DNA from: Eubacteriales bacterium
GTDB lineage: Bacteria; Bacillota; Clostridia; Lachnospirales; Lachnospiraceae
Direction of reading: 5' to 3'
DNA: 42,597 bases
Assembly: GCA_030533235.1 (NCBI GenBank)
Contig: JAUNJN010000019.1
Span: 1-42,597 of the forward strand
Positions 30,165-37,917 of the stretch are shown piece by piece; positions within the stretch are counted from its first letter, which is position 1, and each line of letters opens with the position of its first letter. A program made the position numbers and the translations under genes. A model generated the notes under the pieces. The model was not told the origin of the DNA. It saw nothing but the letters and a program-made list of their open reading frames with translations, and did not search any database.

Positions 30165-30232
30165 CGAATAATCAATCCTTTCCTGTCTCGATAAATCCCA
30201 CCGCCGAAACTGAATGGATGTTTTGCTATCGT

Positions 30233-31390
30233 CTATTTCCGATCAAGCAATACGACAACATCATCCTGAACAAGCCGTGTTGCATCCTCCGGCTTTACGA
30301 CACGATTTTTGCGACGAACCATAAGAATACAAGTTTTCCTTGATATATCCAAATCACGTATTTGCTGATTAATCCATTCATGTCCTTCGGCAAGACGAAC
30401 CTCCTCGAGACGTGCATACACCGAGTTTTTCTCTGTACTTGTAAGGAGTAATTGGTCATATTCCTTAATTACAAAGTCATCCTGCGGTGAATAAGCCTCA
30501 CTTCCGCGAATAATTCCTGCGATATACAATCCCGCCGGTAGTGACAGTTCCCTTATACATTTCCCGCATTCCGGTTCATTTTCATCGATTGACAACGTAA
30601 CAAAATCTGCCTGTCGTCCTTCATATCGGCCGGTCTTTATCCTTGTATAGTATTCCACAAAACCGGCGCTTATAATACCGGTTGGTATCGCAACGAGTCC
30701 GACCCCCAAAAATGAGATAATAATCGCAACCGCTTTTCCGGCAACCGTAACCGGATAGATATCTCCATACCCGACCGTAAGCAACGTTGAAACCGACCAC
30801 CAGATACCGGAAAATGCATTATCAAAATTTTCCGGCTGTGCCTCGTGCTCTAAACTGTACATACACATCGAAGACATCAAAAGCATAATAAAAATAATAA
30901 ATGTCGCCGATAAAATCTGATTTTTCTTTTCTTTTAAGACATCCGTGATGACGTTAAATGCATCATATGTCGCGTTCAGCTTAAATAGTCGCATGATTCG
31001 CACAACACGAAGCATACGAAGTGCCACAAACCCATTAGAAAACAATGGTGCAAAATAAGACGCAATTGTAAGCAAATCTACGATTCCGTAAAAGGATATA
31101 ATAAATTTCCATACGGCACGTCCCTTTGGCAATCCTTCATATAGATAAGGAGCCGTCCAAAGACGGAGCAAATATTCAATAGTAAACACGATAATTGTCA
31201 CAAGCTCAATGCCGGACAAAATCGGTCGCAAATAATCAAGACTATCGAAGGTTTGCAAAAATGTTACCGTAATGCTGATTACAATTAACAAAGATATAAC
31301 TATATCAAACATTGTGCTCGGAACATCTGTCTTATTTCCTATTTGGATAATGCGAAATATTCTTCGCTTTGTCTTCTCAAAATCGCTCAC
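30233..31390 (-). CDS. Voltage-gated-type potassium channel with TrkA-C (RCK) domains
   Basis: The protein has 385 residues. Six helices include an S4-like segment (LRMLRVVRIMRLFKL) and the pore filter TLLTVGYGD. The cytoplasmic tail has two TrkA-C-like portions (about 245-310 and 325-385), which sense ligands and gate such channels. Start is GTG at 31390, seven bases after AGAGGG; an ATG just upstream is out of frame and stops within seven codons. It is transcribed divergently from the SulP gene. The next gene on its strand is the polymerase, 68 bases on, so read-through is possible. Confidence 0.92.
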   Translation of the reverse strand: MSDFEKTKRRIFRIIQIGNKTDVPSTMFDIVISLLIVISITVTFLQTFDSLDYLRPILSGIELVTIIVFTIEYLLRLWTAPYLYEGLPKGRAVWKFIISFYGIVDLLTIASYFAPLFSNGFVALRMLRVVRIMRLFKLNATYDAFNVITDVLKEKKNQILSATFIIFIMLLMSSMCMYSLEHEAQPENFDNAFSGIWWSVSTLLTVGYGDIYPVTVAGKAVAIIISFLGVGLVAIPTGIISAGFVEYYTRIKTGRYEGRQADFVTLSIDENEPECGKCIRELSLPAGLYIAGIIRGSEAYSPQDDFVIKEYDQLLLTSTEKNSVYARLEEVRLAEGHEWINQQIRDLDISRKTCILMVRRKNRVVKPEDATRLVQDDVVVLLDRK

Positions 31391-31419
31391 AGTTCATCCC
31401 TCTTTCCATAGATATATAA

Positions 31420-31449
31420 ATTATAATAAAACGTTGACAGTTCCGTCAA
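31420..31449 (-). promoter_or_regulatory. Promoter of the K+ channel gene
   Basis: The -35 box TTGACG (31444-31449), an 18-base spacer and the -10 box TATAAT (31420-31425) on the minus strand. The -35 is part of a GTTGAC-N6-GTCAAC inverted repeat (31433-31450) that could be an operator. Confidence 0.65.
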
Positions 31450-31455
31450 CATTTC

Positions 31456-31505
31456 TTTCATTCTTCCCAATGTTTTTGTCTTTCATTCTTCCCAATGTTT
31501 TTGTC
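31456..31505. repeat. 25-bp tandem duplication
   Basis: Two exact copies of a 25-base unit (TTTCATTCTTCCCAATGTTT plus TTGTC) lie head to tail between the K+ channel and SulP genes, just upstream of the probable SulP -35 box. Confidence 0.9.
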
Positions 31506-31516
31506 GCTATTTCCCC

Positions 31517-31545
31517 TTGTAAATCGGCATATTTTGTTCTATCAT
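31517..31545 (+). promoter_or_regulatory. Probable SulP promoter
   Basis: TTGTAA (31517-31522), a 17-base spacer and TATCAT (31540-31545) on the plus strand, about 57 bases before the start codon. Confidence 0.5.
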
Positions 31546-31601
31546 TTTGACTTGTGAAATTCGATCACAAACAGAGTGAAAAAAACAGAGAGGAAAATCA
31601 A

Positions 31602-33257
31602 ATGAATTCATTAAAGTACATCAAACCAAAGCTATTTAGTACACTAAAAGGCTACACAAAGGAACAGTTGATCAAGGACATCGTTGCAGGTGTCATCGTT
31701 GCGATCATCGCGCTCCCGTTATCCATCGCTTTAGCGATTGCATCCGGTGTCAGTCCTGAACAGGGTCTGTATACAGCCATCATGGCAGGATTTTTCATTT
31801 CACTGTTAGGAGGCAGCCGTGTACAGATTGGCGGTCCGACGGCCGCGTTTGTTGTTATCATCTACGGTATCATATTAGATTACGGTATGTCCGGTCTTAC
31901 GGTTGCCACATTGCTTGCAGGTATAATCATGATTCTCATGGGATTGTTTAAGCTCGGTAACTTGATTAAGTTTATTCCAAAGACCATCACAATCGGTTTT
32001 ACATTTGGTATCGCAGTCGGCATTTTTGCCGGTCAGTTAAAGGATTTCTTCGGTCTTACAATGGGTGCAGTTCCCGCAGAGTTTGCAGATAAAATCAAAG
32101 CCTATGCTGAAAACTTCCACACGATAGACCTTGCAACGTTTGGAATCGGTATGCTTGCGCTTTTGATTCAGATTTTCTGGCCAAAGGTCACACAAAAAAT
32201 CCCGGGATCCCTTGTTGCAATTATTGTCACAACCTTAATCGTACAGCTTGGAAATCTTTCTGTTTTAACAATTGGTGATTTATATACAATCAAGGCAGGT
32301 TTTCCTACCTTTACAGTTCCGGAATTCAGCTTCGGCCTTGTCAAGAAGCTCATTTCTCCGGCATTTACAATCGCAATTCTCGCATCGATCGAGTCATTGC
32401 TTTCCTGCGTTGTATCCGATGGTATGATCGGCGGTCATCATCGCTCAAACGCAGAGCTTGTCGGCCAGGGTGTCGGTAACATGGTATCCGCACTCTTCGG
32501 CGGTATTCCTGCAACCGGTGCGATTGCACGTACAGCCGCAAATGTAAAAAATGGTGGACGTACACCGATTGCGGGTATCGTTCATGCCATCACATTACTT
32601 TTGATTTTATTGTTCCTCATGCCATATGCATCTATGATTCCTATGACATGTCTTGCAGCCATCCTGATTATGGTTGCTTACAACATGAGTGGTTGGAGAA
32701 CCTTTGTACGCATGCTAAAAACCGCTCCAAAGAGCGACATTCTCGTACTTGTTGTTACCTTCCTCCTCACGGTATTTTTCGATCTTGTCGTTGCTATCGA
32801 AATCGGTATGGTTATGGCCGCCTTCTTATTTATGAAGCGTATGTCCGATGTTGCCGAGGTGAAATCCTGGGTTTACAAGGAAGATTTGGATATGAATGAG
32901 ATTTCGGAGCACACCGATTTAAAGGTGGTTCCTAAAAATACAATGGTTTATGAGATTAGCGGTCCGATGTTCTTTGGCGCTACAACAGATTATCTTGCGT
33001 TTGCAAACGAAAAGCACAAGAACGTGTTGATTCTTCGTATGCGTAATGTACCTGCTATGGATATTACGGGTCTGGAATCTTTAGAGGAAGCATATGCAAT
33101 TTGCCGGAAGAAGGGAATCCGCTTACTTCTCTCTCACGTAAACGAGCAGCCAATGCACGTTATGAAAAAAGCCGGCTTTGTAGAAAAGCTCGGTGCTGAA
33201 AACCTCTGTGTAAATATCGATGCAGCACTTGCTCGTGCCAAGTCGTTTGAAGCATAA
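31602..33257 (+). CDS. SulP family anion transporter with STAS domain
   Basis: This 551-residue protein has the SulP membrane domain (about 14 helices; GLYTAIMAGFF and a P-T-A pore segment near 80) and a C-terminal STAS domain (about 440-545, MRNVPAMDITGLESL). SulP proteins carry sulfate, bicarbonate or dicarboxylates; the sequence alone does not decide which. Start at 31602 is chosen because GAGAGG lies seven bases upstream; a longer frame 16 codons earlier has no site. Single-gene unit with its own terminator. Confidence 0.92.
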   Translation: MNSLKYIKPKLFSTLKGYTKEQLIKDIVAGVIVAIIALPLSIALAIASGVSPEQGLYTAIMAGFFISLLGGSRVQIGGPTAAFVVIIYGIILDYGMSGLTVATLLAGIIMILMGLFKLGNLIKFIPKTITIGFTFGIAVGIFAGQLKDFFGLTMGAVPAEFADKIKAYAENFHTIDLATFGIGMLALLIQIFWPKVTQKIPGSLVAIIVTTLIVQLGNLSVLTIGDLYTIKAGFPTFTVPEFSFGLVKKLISPAFTIAILASIESLLSCVVSDGMIGGHHRSNAELVGQGVGNMVSALFGGIPATGAIARTAANVKNGGRTPIAGIVHAITLLLILLFLMPYASMIPMTCLAAILIMVAYNMSGWRTFVRMLKTAPKSDILVLVVTFLLTVFFDLVVAIEIGMVMAAFLFMKRMSDVAEVKSWVYKEDLDMNEISEHTDLKVVPKNTMVYEISGPMFFGATTDYLAFANEKHKNVLILRMRNVPAMDITGLESLEEAYAICRKKGIRLLLSHVNEQPMHVMKKAGFVEKLGAENLCVNIDAALARAKSFEA

Positions 33258-33258
33258 T

Positions 33259-33300
33259 AAAAAGCCGTCCGGTTCATCTTACAACCGGACGGCTTTTTCA
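33259..33300. terminator. Bidirectional intrinsic terminator
   Basis: AAAAGCCGTCCGGTT pairs with AACCGGACGGCTTTTT, with runs of A before and T after. It can end both the plus-strand SulP gene and the convergent minus-strand gene at 33317. Confidence 0.92.
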
Positions 33301-33316
33301 ATACGGATTTATGACA

Positions 33317-34189
33317 TTACAGCATTCCTGACTTTTTAGCTCCCACAAACATAAACGTAAACACAGCCACCATAAAAATATCAACAATCAACAGTATCGA
33401 CGCTTTATTGCACGCATACACAATTCCGACAATCACAATAGCAATTGCAATCAGTGACAGCATCAAAATCAAAATCCATTTACTTTCATTTGCCGTTGAT
33501 GTTCTCCCTTGTTTCACCCGCCGGTCGATCATCGGAAAATAATTTCTGAGAAAATTAGCATCGTATTTTGATTTTCCGATTCCTGCAAAGCTCACCTCTC
33601 TGTGGTAATCTGCCGATTTCCCGAAAAAAGCCTGTCTCGTGTGACCAAAATTACGCTTATCAAAATGTAATGTATAAAGAAACAAAAGATCAAACAGATA
33701 ATCATATCCATCCATTATACAAAGACAATATTCATCCAACATCTTTTCTGTCTTTTCAAACTTTACAAGCTGTGCAATCTGAACATGATCCTTGTAAAAT
33801 ATTTCAAACATACCTCCCGGTACAGACCAAGAATAAGCCTCTATTGTTTCATTATTATACTGCATGACATAATACAAATCTTTCATCATTCCGACGGACT
33901 GAATACTTCCTCTTTGCTGACCATAATTATCTGCCAGTCGCCCATTAAAATCTATAATGAACGGCAAGTGACATCCGTCTGATAAATGCGGTTCAAACCA
34001 AAGAACCGTATTTCCGTATATATCCATCACCTGCATCGATCCAACCTTTTTCATAAAATCCTGCATTCCGGTACGAAGTACGACTCCATACTCAGATGCC
34101 TGAAAGATTTGCTGACCATTTTGCTGTACCTGTTTTATCCATATCTCACGATTACGTCCCGACAAGGTTCCACGTATTACCTGCTGCAT
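33317..34189 (-). CDS. Unknown protein with two C-terminal transmembrane helices
   Basis: The protein has 290 residues. Residues 1-230 are soluble. The first 130 (phrases such as YGVVLRTGMQDFMKKV, VMDIYGNTVLWFEP and DLYYVMQ) recall repeated beta strands of the tubby/LURP/scramblase kind, but this is a weak impression. Two hydrophobic helices (about 238-262 and 265-287) end the protein, so the domain faces the cytoplasm if the tail hairpin is correct. Start at 34189 has GGGAGG six bases upstream. It has a probable extended -10 promoter (34219-34227) and stands alone. I do not recognise a family with confidence. Confidence 0.6.
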   Translation of the reverse strand: MQQVIRGTLSGRNREIWIKQVQQNGQQIFQASEYGVVLRTGMQDFMKKVGSMQVMDIYGNTVLWFEPHLSDGCHLPFIIDFNGRLADNYGQQRGSIQSVGMMKDLYYVMQYNNETIEAYSWSVPGGMFEIFYKDHVQIAQLVKFEKTEKMLDEYCLCIMDGYDYLFDLLFLYTLHFDKRNFGHTRQAFFGKSADYHREVSFAGIGKSKYDANFLRNYFPMIDRRVKQGRTSTANESKWILILMLSLIAIAIVIVGIVYACNKASILLIVDIFMVAVFTFMFVGAKKSGML

Positions 34190-34218
34190 AACGATACCTC
34201 CCATATACCTTCTATGTT

Positions 34219-34227
34219 ATCATACCA
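34219..34227 (-). promoter_or_regulatory. Probable extended -10 promoter of the 33317 gene
   Basis: On the minus strand TGGTATGAT, about 30 bases before the start codon. Upstream (34258-34292) an interrupted inverted repeat (CGAACC/GGTTCG with inner CGTG/CACG) may be a binding site. Confidence 0.4.
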
Positions 34228-34360
34228 CAATCGATGCAGAATAAAAACAAATTCCTTCCCCGAACCACTCTTTCGCGTGTACTTTCACGGGTTCGCCTGT
34301 CCTTATATAGCTATTTTTACGATTATTTAATAAAATTTAATATTTATCGATAAAAAGTTG

Positions 34361-34389
34361 TTGACAAACGTATCATCGTGTATTATTAT
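34361..34389 (+). promoter_or_regulatory. Promoter of the DUF2975-HTH pair
   Basis: TTGACA (34361-34366), a 17-base spacer and TATTAT (34384-34389), followed by AAAGGAAG eight to ten bases before the ATG at 34443. Confidence 0.82.
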
Positions 34390-34442
34390 GCATTTAACGA
34401 CAAACATTAAAAATTTAATTTTTTGAAAGGAAGAAAACAATT

Positions 34443-35147
34443 ATGAAAGAACAGGCAATTAAGAAAGTTAACACCATCGGTAAAGTCGGAGCAATCATTT
34501 CCAAGATAATAAGCATCCTTTTAATCATGGGAATGATCGGTTCGCTCATCGGAACGATTGCATGCTATGCATTACCAAAGGAGCTCGTCACCGTAAAACT
34601 CAACGGCTCTGCAATCGTCACATCTGATGTAAGCAAGATTAAGACACTCTCCGAAAATCAACAGAAGGACCTCTCGGAAAGCTTTCAGGAGGCTCAGGAA
34701 GGAAACGGCAGCTTCGATGTAAACGGTTCAGACTACTACATCGGTGATTACTCCGTTAACAAAAATGGTTTTACACTTGACTGTCATGCAAATCTCACAA
34801 GCTTCAACATGCGCAACATTGCAAACGTTTGCTTAATCGGTTTTATCTCTTGTGTTTTTGCATATATTAATGTATTTGCAATCCACAAGCTTTGTAAGGA
34901 ATTGCGCGACTGTCAATCTCCATTTGAGGAAGGTATCATCAAAAAGCTTCAGTTTGTAGGATATTCCTTCATCCCTTGGGTGTTTATTTCCGGTATTACA
35001 AGTGCCGTTATTCAGAATCTGTTAGGTGGTTCCTTCGCTTTCAGCTTTAACGGAAGTGTCGTAATCTTAGTACTTGTCATCCTTGGACTTTCCTACATCT
35101 TCAAGTATGGGGCTCTCCTTCAGGCAGAGTCTGACGAAACATTATAA
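34443..35147 (+). CDS. DUF2975-family membrane protein
   Basis: This 234-residue protein has four predicted helices: two early with a long extracellular loop (about 45-120) between the first and second, then helices near 125-145, 175-195 and 205-225. The layout and the partner HTH gene fit the DUF2975 pairs common in Firmicutes. These pairs behave like a membrane sensor plus a small regulator, but the signal is unknown. It shares its promoter with the next gene. Confidence 0.8.
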   Translation: MKEQAIKKVNTIGKVGAIISKIISILLIMGMIGSLIGTIACYALPKELVTVKLNGSAIVTSDVSKIKTLSENQQKDLSESFQEAQEGNGSFDVNGSDYYIGDYSVNKNGFTLDCHANLTSFNMRNIANVCLIGFISCVFAYINVFAIHKLCKELRDCQSPFEEGIIKKLQFVGYSFIPWVFISGITSAVIQNLLGGSFAFSFNGSVVILVLVILGLSYIFKYGALLQAESDETL

Positions 35148-35159
35148 GGTGGTGATTAC

Positions 35160-35414
35160 ATGGGAAAAATCATTTTAAGACTGGACCGTGTTATGGCGGA
35201 CCGAAAAATCAGTCTCAATGACTTATCCGCTCAGGTTGGCGTATCCAATGTCAATCTCTCCAAAATAAAAACCGGTAAAATCAGTGCCATCCGCTTCTCC
35301 ACATTAGAAGCAATTTGCGAGACACTCAACTGTCAGCCGGGTGACATATTAGAATACGACCCGATTGCAAGCAGTGATACAGAACCCGAGACTGCTCTTA
35401 TGGACAAAACATAA
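35160..35414 (+). CDS. Small Cro/CI-type HTH regulator (YozG-like)
   Basis: This 84-residue protein is almost all HTH_3/HTH_26 domain (LNDLSAQVGVSNVNLSKIKTGK, written as helices 2-3; then FSTLEAICETLNCQPGDILEY). It starts 12 bases after the DUF2975 gene with a GGTGG site. It probably regulates its own pair, as such duos usually do. A short Glu/Asp-rich tail follows. Confidence 0.88.
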   Translation: MGKIILRLDRVMADRKISLNDLSAQVGVSNVNLSKIKTGKISAIRFSTLEAICETLNCQPGDILEYDPIASSDTEPETALMDKT

Positions 35415-35425
35415 CTACACATAAT

Positions 35426-35713
35426 AATCCGCAGTGCATCTTCCTTATAGGATTAGGGTGTCAAAAGCCTCGTGTTCAATTTTATCCCGGCAGATTGCAC
35501 AAATAAAAATGTCTGAATGGCTTTTTGTGCTATGGAGATGAGACACAAAGAAGTGTGGAAGCCTCTTCTGAACACACTTCTTCGCATCAAGTGGCTCATC
35601 GGAATGGTTTGCACAACGGAATGAAGACATTTTTATTTGTACAATCTGCCGAGGCACTGTATCAACAGGGGATTTTGACACCCGAATCCTTATAGGAATA
35701 TGCACTGCGGATT
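35426..35713. repeat. 288-bp imperfect palindromic element (MITE-like or structured RNA)
   Basis: This fills the 309-base gap between two convergent genes. Its outer arms match over about 40 bases (AATCCGCAGTGCAT at both ends on opposite strands, then TTCCTTATAGGATT versus TTCCTATAAGGATT, then GGGTGTCAAAA). Further in, GGCAGATTG-ACAAATAAAAATGTCT matches its inverse copy with one difference (35489-35514 and 35625-35650). Next TTGTGC/GCACAA, GATGAG/CTCATC, and an apical AAGAAGTGTG/CACACTTCTT stem (around 35548-35582). Almost the whole element could fold back as one long hairpin. No transposase and no clear target-site duplication is visible. Open frames of about 86 codons inside it have no ribosome site and I take them as a by-product. 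Confidence 0.85.
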
Positions 35714-35723
35714 TTCGTTTTAA

Positions 35724-37634
35724 TTATTCTTCATATTCAATCACTGTATCCGTAAGCTTTCGCTCCATATCATGCCTTGCCTTTCGATGCTCCACCGTAT
35801 CAAATATAATTGAAAAGTCATAATCCTCCGGATACAATTTGTCGGCAGGCACATGCAGCTTTACACGCTTATGATTAATCTCGATTTTTCCGTGCGGCAT
35901 CTGGATACGCATCATACCCTTCTCGTTGATCGGTGCACATACGATACCGATTTTCTTGTCCGGATAAACCATAACACTGTCACCGATATGATATTCCTCT
36001 GACAGATTTTTATGCTGCGTCTGCTTTTTGATTTTTGTAATCTGCGGTCCTCGGTTTTTAGTTGTGTACGCTTCCTTTTCGTTATCATCGAGAAACTCAT
36101 ATTCCGCAACCGCACGCTCGCCGTAGGCAGCCTCGATTGCGGTTTTTAACATACCTTTTGGCATGCCCAGCTTTTCTGCTATATAAAACGCACAGCTCTC
36201 TCCGGCTTCACCGACAATCATCCGGTAAGTTGGTGAAAGTGTCTCCCGATCGAACGTCATACGTGCATTTACAATGGAGTCGGTTCGTTCTGCATACTCC
36301 TTGACTTCCGGATAATGCGTCGTTACAAGAAACAGGCAGCCTTTTTTTCGAAGCTCCTCCAAAATGGATACGGCAATACCCATACCCTCAGTCGGGTCGG
36401 TACCGGAACCAAGTTCATCCATAATGACAAAGCTTGATGCATTTGCACTCTCAAGTATCGATAACACATTGTTAATATGGGCAGAAAACGTAGACAAGTT
36501 TTCCGAAATATTCTGTCCGTCACCAATATCACACAAATAAGAGCTACGCATACATATATTAGCCTTGACGCAGCAAACATGAAGTCCGCACTGTGCCATC
36601 ACACAATTTAATGCAACATTTTTTATTGAAACTGTTTTTCCACCCGTATTCGGACCGGTGATGACAATTCCCTTTCGTGCACCTCCAATCGTAAGATTCA
36701 GCGGTACACACTTCTTACGATCCATCAACGGGTGTCGCGCTTCTGTAAGCTTTATTGCGTCATCGGTATTAATATCAGGTTCCACACAACATAAATCGAT
36801 ACTCAGCTTGCCCTTTGAAAATACAAAGTCTAACATCTCAATGACACGCACATTTTCTTCCATCGCAGCCGTACATTCGCCGACCATTGCGGTAAGCGTA
36901 TACAAAATCTGATAAATTTCATTTTCTTCATCAATACGAAGATTCTGCAGCTCTTCAAAATATTTTGCAACCGCTGTCGGCTCCATAAACAATGTATTTC
37001 CGGTAGAGGATTTGTCAATCACACTGCCCGGCACCTTGAAACGCCATTCCTTTTTGACCGGTACGCACAATCTGCCGTTTCGATATGTTGAGTAAGAATC
37101 AGCCATGCAATCCTTATAGGTATGCATTACCTGTTCCGCACGCTGTTTCATCTTTTCCTCGGTTGTAATGATTTCCGAACGAATGCGAAGCAGATTGGCC
37201 GAGGCATGGCTGTCAACCTGACCATTTCGAATCTGACGCTGAATCTCCTCTCGCAGATCATCTAACGAATCAAGATTTTCATCGTAATAAGCCAGTGAAA
37301 TATTTTCCGTTCTTCCGCGTCTTAAATAATCCTGCATGCGCTTTACTGCCGTTAAAGCACCTGCAACCCGCTCTAACTGATCGGTCGTGAGCAGCTTTCC
37401 ACAAACGGCAAGCGACATAATCTCCGGTATCTCATCCACTGACGCAACCGGCGGTGTACCATACTGCTCAATCATAAAACGTCCCTCTGTCGTATCCTTT
37501 TGCTGCTTGCGAAGCTCCATTTCCGAAAGAATCGGCACGCAGCCAATTATCTTATCCTTTGCAGCCTGTGTAACTGCAAGTTCTGACCACATCTGTTTTA
37601 TTTTAATAAATTCCATATTGTCTGTTATATTCAT
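35724..37634 (-). CDS. MutS2-like ATPase lacking the Smr domain
   Basis: This 636-residue MutS-family protein has a core/lever region (about 1-290) and an ATPase domain with Walker A TGPNTGGKT (about 325), Walker B VIMDELGSGTDPTEG (about 405), and the THYPEV switch. After that come a basic linker and a small beta section (HIGDSVMVYPDKKIG), and the protein ends. Full MutS2 is about 780 residues and finishes with a Smr nuclease domain (LDLRG motif), which is missing. MutS2 in Bacillus acts on collided ribosomes and is also linked to recombination. The start at 37634 follows AAAGGATG; an earlier in-frame start 20 codons up would lie inside the attenuator hairpin. The leader carries tiny ORFs and an intrinsic terminator. 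Confidence 0.85.
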   Translation of the reverse strand: MNITDNMEFIKIKQMWSELAVTQAAKDKIIGCVPILSEMELRKQQKDTTEGRFMIEQYGTPPVASVDEIPEIMSLAVCGKLLTTDQLERVAGALTAVKRMQDYLRRGRTENISLAYYDENLDSLDDLREEIQRQIRNGQVDSHASANLLRIRSEIITTEEKMKQRAEQVMHTYKDCMADSYSTYRNGRLCVPVKKEWRFKVPGSVIDKSSTGNTLFMEPTAVAKYFEELQNLRIDEENEIYQILYTLTAMVGECTAAMEENVRVIEMLDFVFSKGKLSIDLCCVEPDINTDDAIKLTEARHPLMDRKKCVPLNLTIGGARKGIVITGPNTGGKTVSIKNVALNCVMAQCGLHVCCVKANICMRSSYLCDIGDGQNISENLSTFSAHINNVLSILESANASSFVIMDELGSGTDPTEGMGIAVSILEELRKKGCLFLVTTHYPEVKEYAERTDSIVNARMTFDRETLSPTYRMIVGEAGESCAFYIAEKLGMPKGMLKTAIEAAYGERAVAEYEFLDDNEKEAYTTKNRGPQITKIKKQTQHKNLSEEYHIGDSVMVYPDKKIGIVCAPINEKGMMRIQMPHGKIEINHKRVKLHVPADKLYPEDYDFSIIFDTVEHRKARHDMERKLTDTVIEYEE

Positions 37635-37656
37635 TTTTGAATCATCCTTTCTATAC

Positions 37657-37691
37657 ACAAAAAACCATGGACCTACACGAGCTCCATGGTT
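37657..37691 (-). terminator. Intrinsic terminator / attenuator before mutS2-like gene
   Basis: On the minus strand AACCATGGA pairs with TCCATGGTT, followed by six T, and it ends about 10 bases before the ribosome site. The upstream bases ATGGT (near 37700-37710) could pair with the first ACCAT as a competing antiterminator. It may simply end the acyl-CoA synthetase-fabF operon, but its closeness to the start codon suggests attenuation. Confidence 0.75.
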
Positions 37692-37737
37692 CAATAGACT
37701 ACTACCATATCAATCAATAAACTAATGTAAGACGAAA

Positions 37738-37788
37738 TCACTTATTGTGCGTACAATAAGCGAGAGGGCAGACTACGAGCGTACTCAA
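37738..37788 (-). CDS. Possible 16-codon leader ORF 2 (TTG start)
   Basis: Reading frame TTG...TGA encoding LSTLVVCPLAYCTHNK in the mutS2 leader. GGGG lies eight bases before the TTG. Its last codons form a perfect 8-bp hairpin (CTTATTGT/ACAATAAG), so a ribosome stalled here would block that hairpin. Weak but suggestive. Confidence 0.3.
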   Translation of the reverse strand: MSTLVVCPLAYCTHNK

Positions 37789-37809
37789 TGAAACTACCCC
37801 TTGCAATAT

Positions 37810-37848
37810 TTATTTTGCAATTTCAATCTTTACATCAACAATTAACAT
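37810..37848 (-). CDS. Possible 12-codon leader ORF 1
   Basis: ATG...TAA encoding MLIVDVKIEIAK, with GGAG six bases before the ATG, in the mutS2 leader. No match known. Could be a leader peptide for translation-linked attenuation of the mutS2-like gene. Confidence 0.4.
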   Translation of the reverse strand: MLIVDVKIEIAK

Positions 37849-37885
37849 GCAATTCTCCAAAAATTAATATAATTACTATGCACAA

Positions 37886-37914
37886 AGCATAGCACATTCG
37901 TTTACAAAACGCAA
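37886..37914 (-). promoter_or_regulatory. Probable mutS2-like gene promoter
   Basis: The -35 box TTGCGT (37909-37914), a 17-base spacer and the -10 box TATGCT (37886-37891) on the minus strand, beginning four bases after the fabF stop. It would give a leader of about 245 bases. Confidence 0.5.
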
Positions 37915-37917
37915 CCC

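Noticed and set aside
35445-35705. 86-codon minus-strand reading frame inside the palindrome
   Set aside because: No ribosome site or promoter, and the frame lies wholly within the inverted-repeat element, where open frames arise from the symmetry.
37738-37800. Guanidine-II (mini-ykkC) riboswitch in the mutS2 leader
   Set aside because: One hairpin has an ACGC loop, but the motif needs two hairpins with ACGR loops, and the second is missing.
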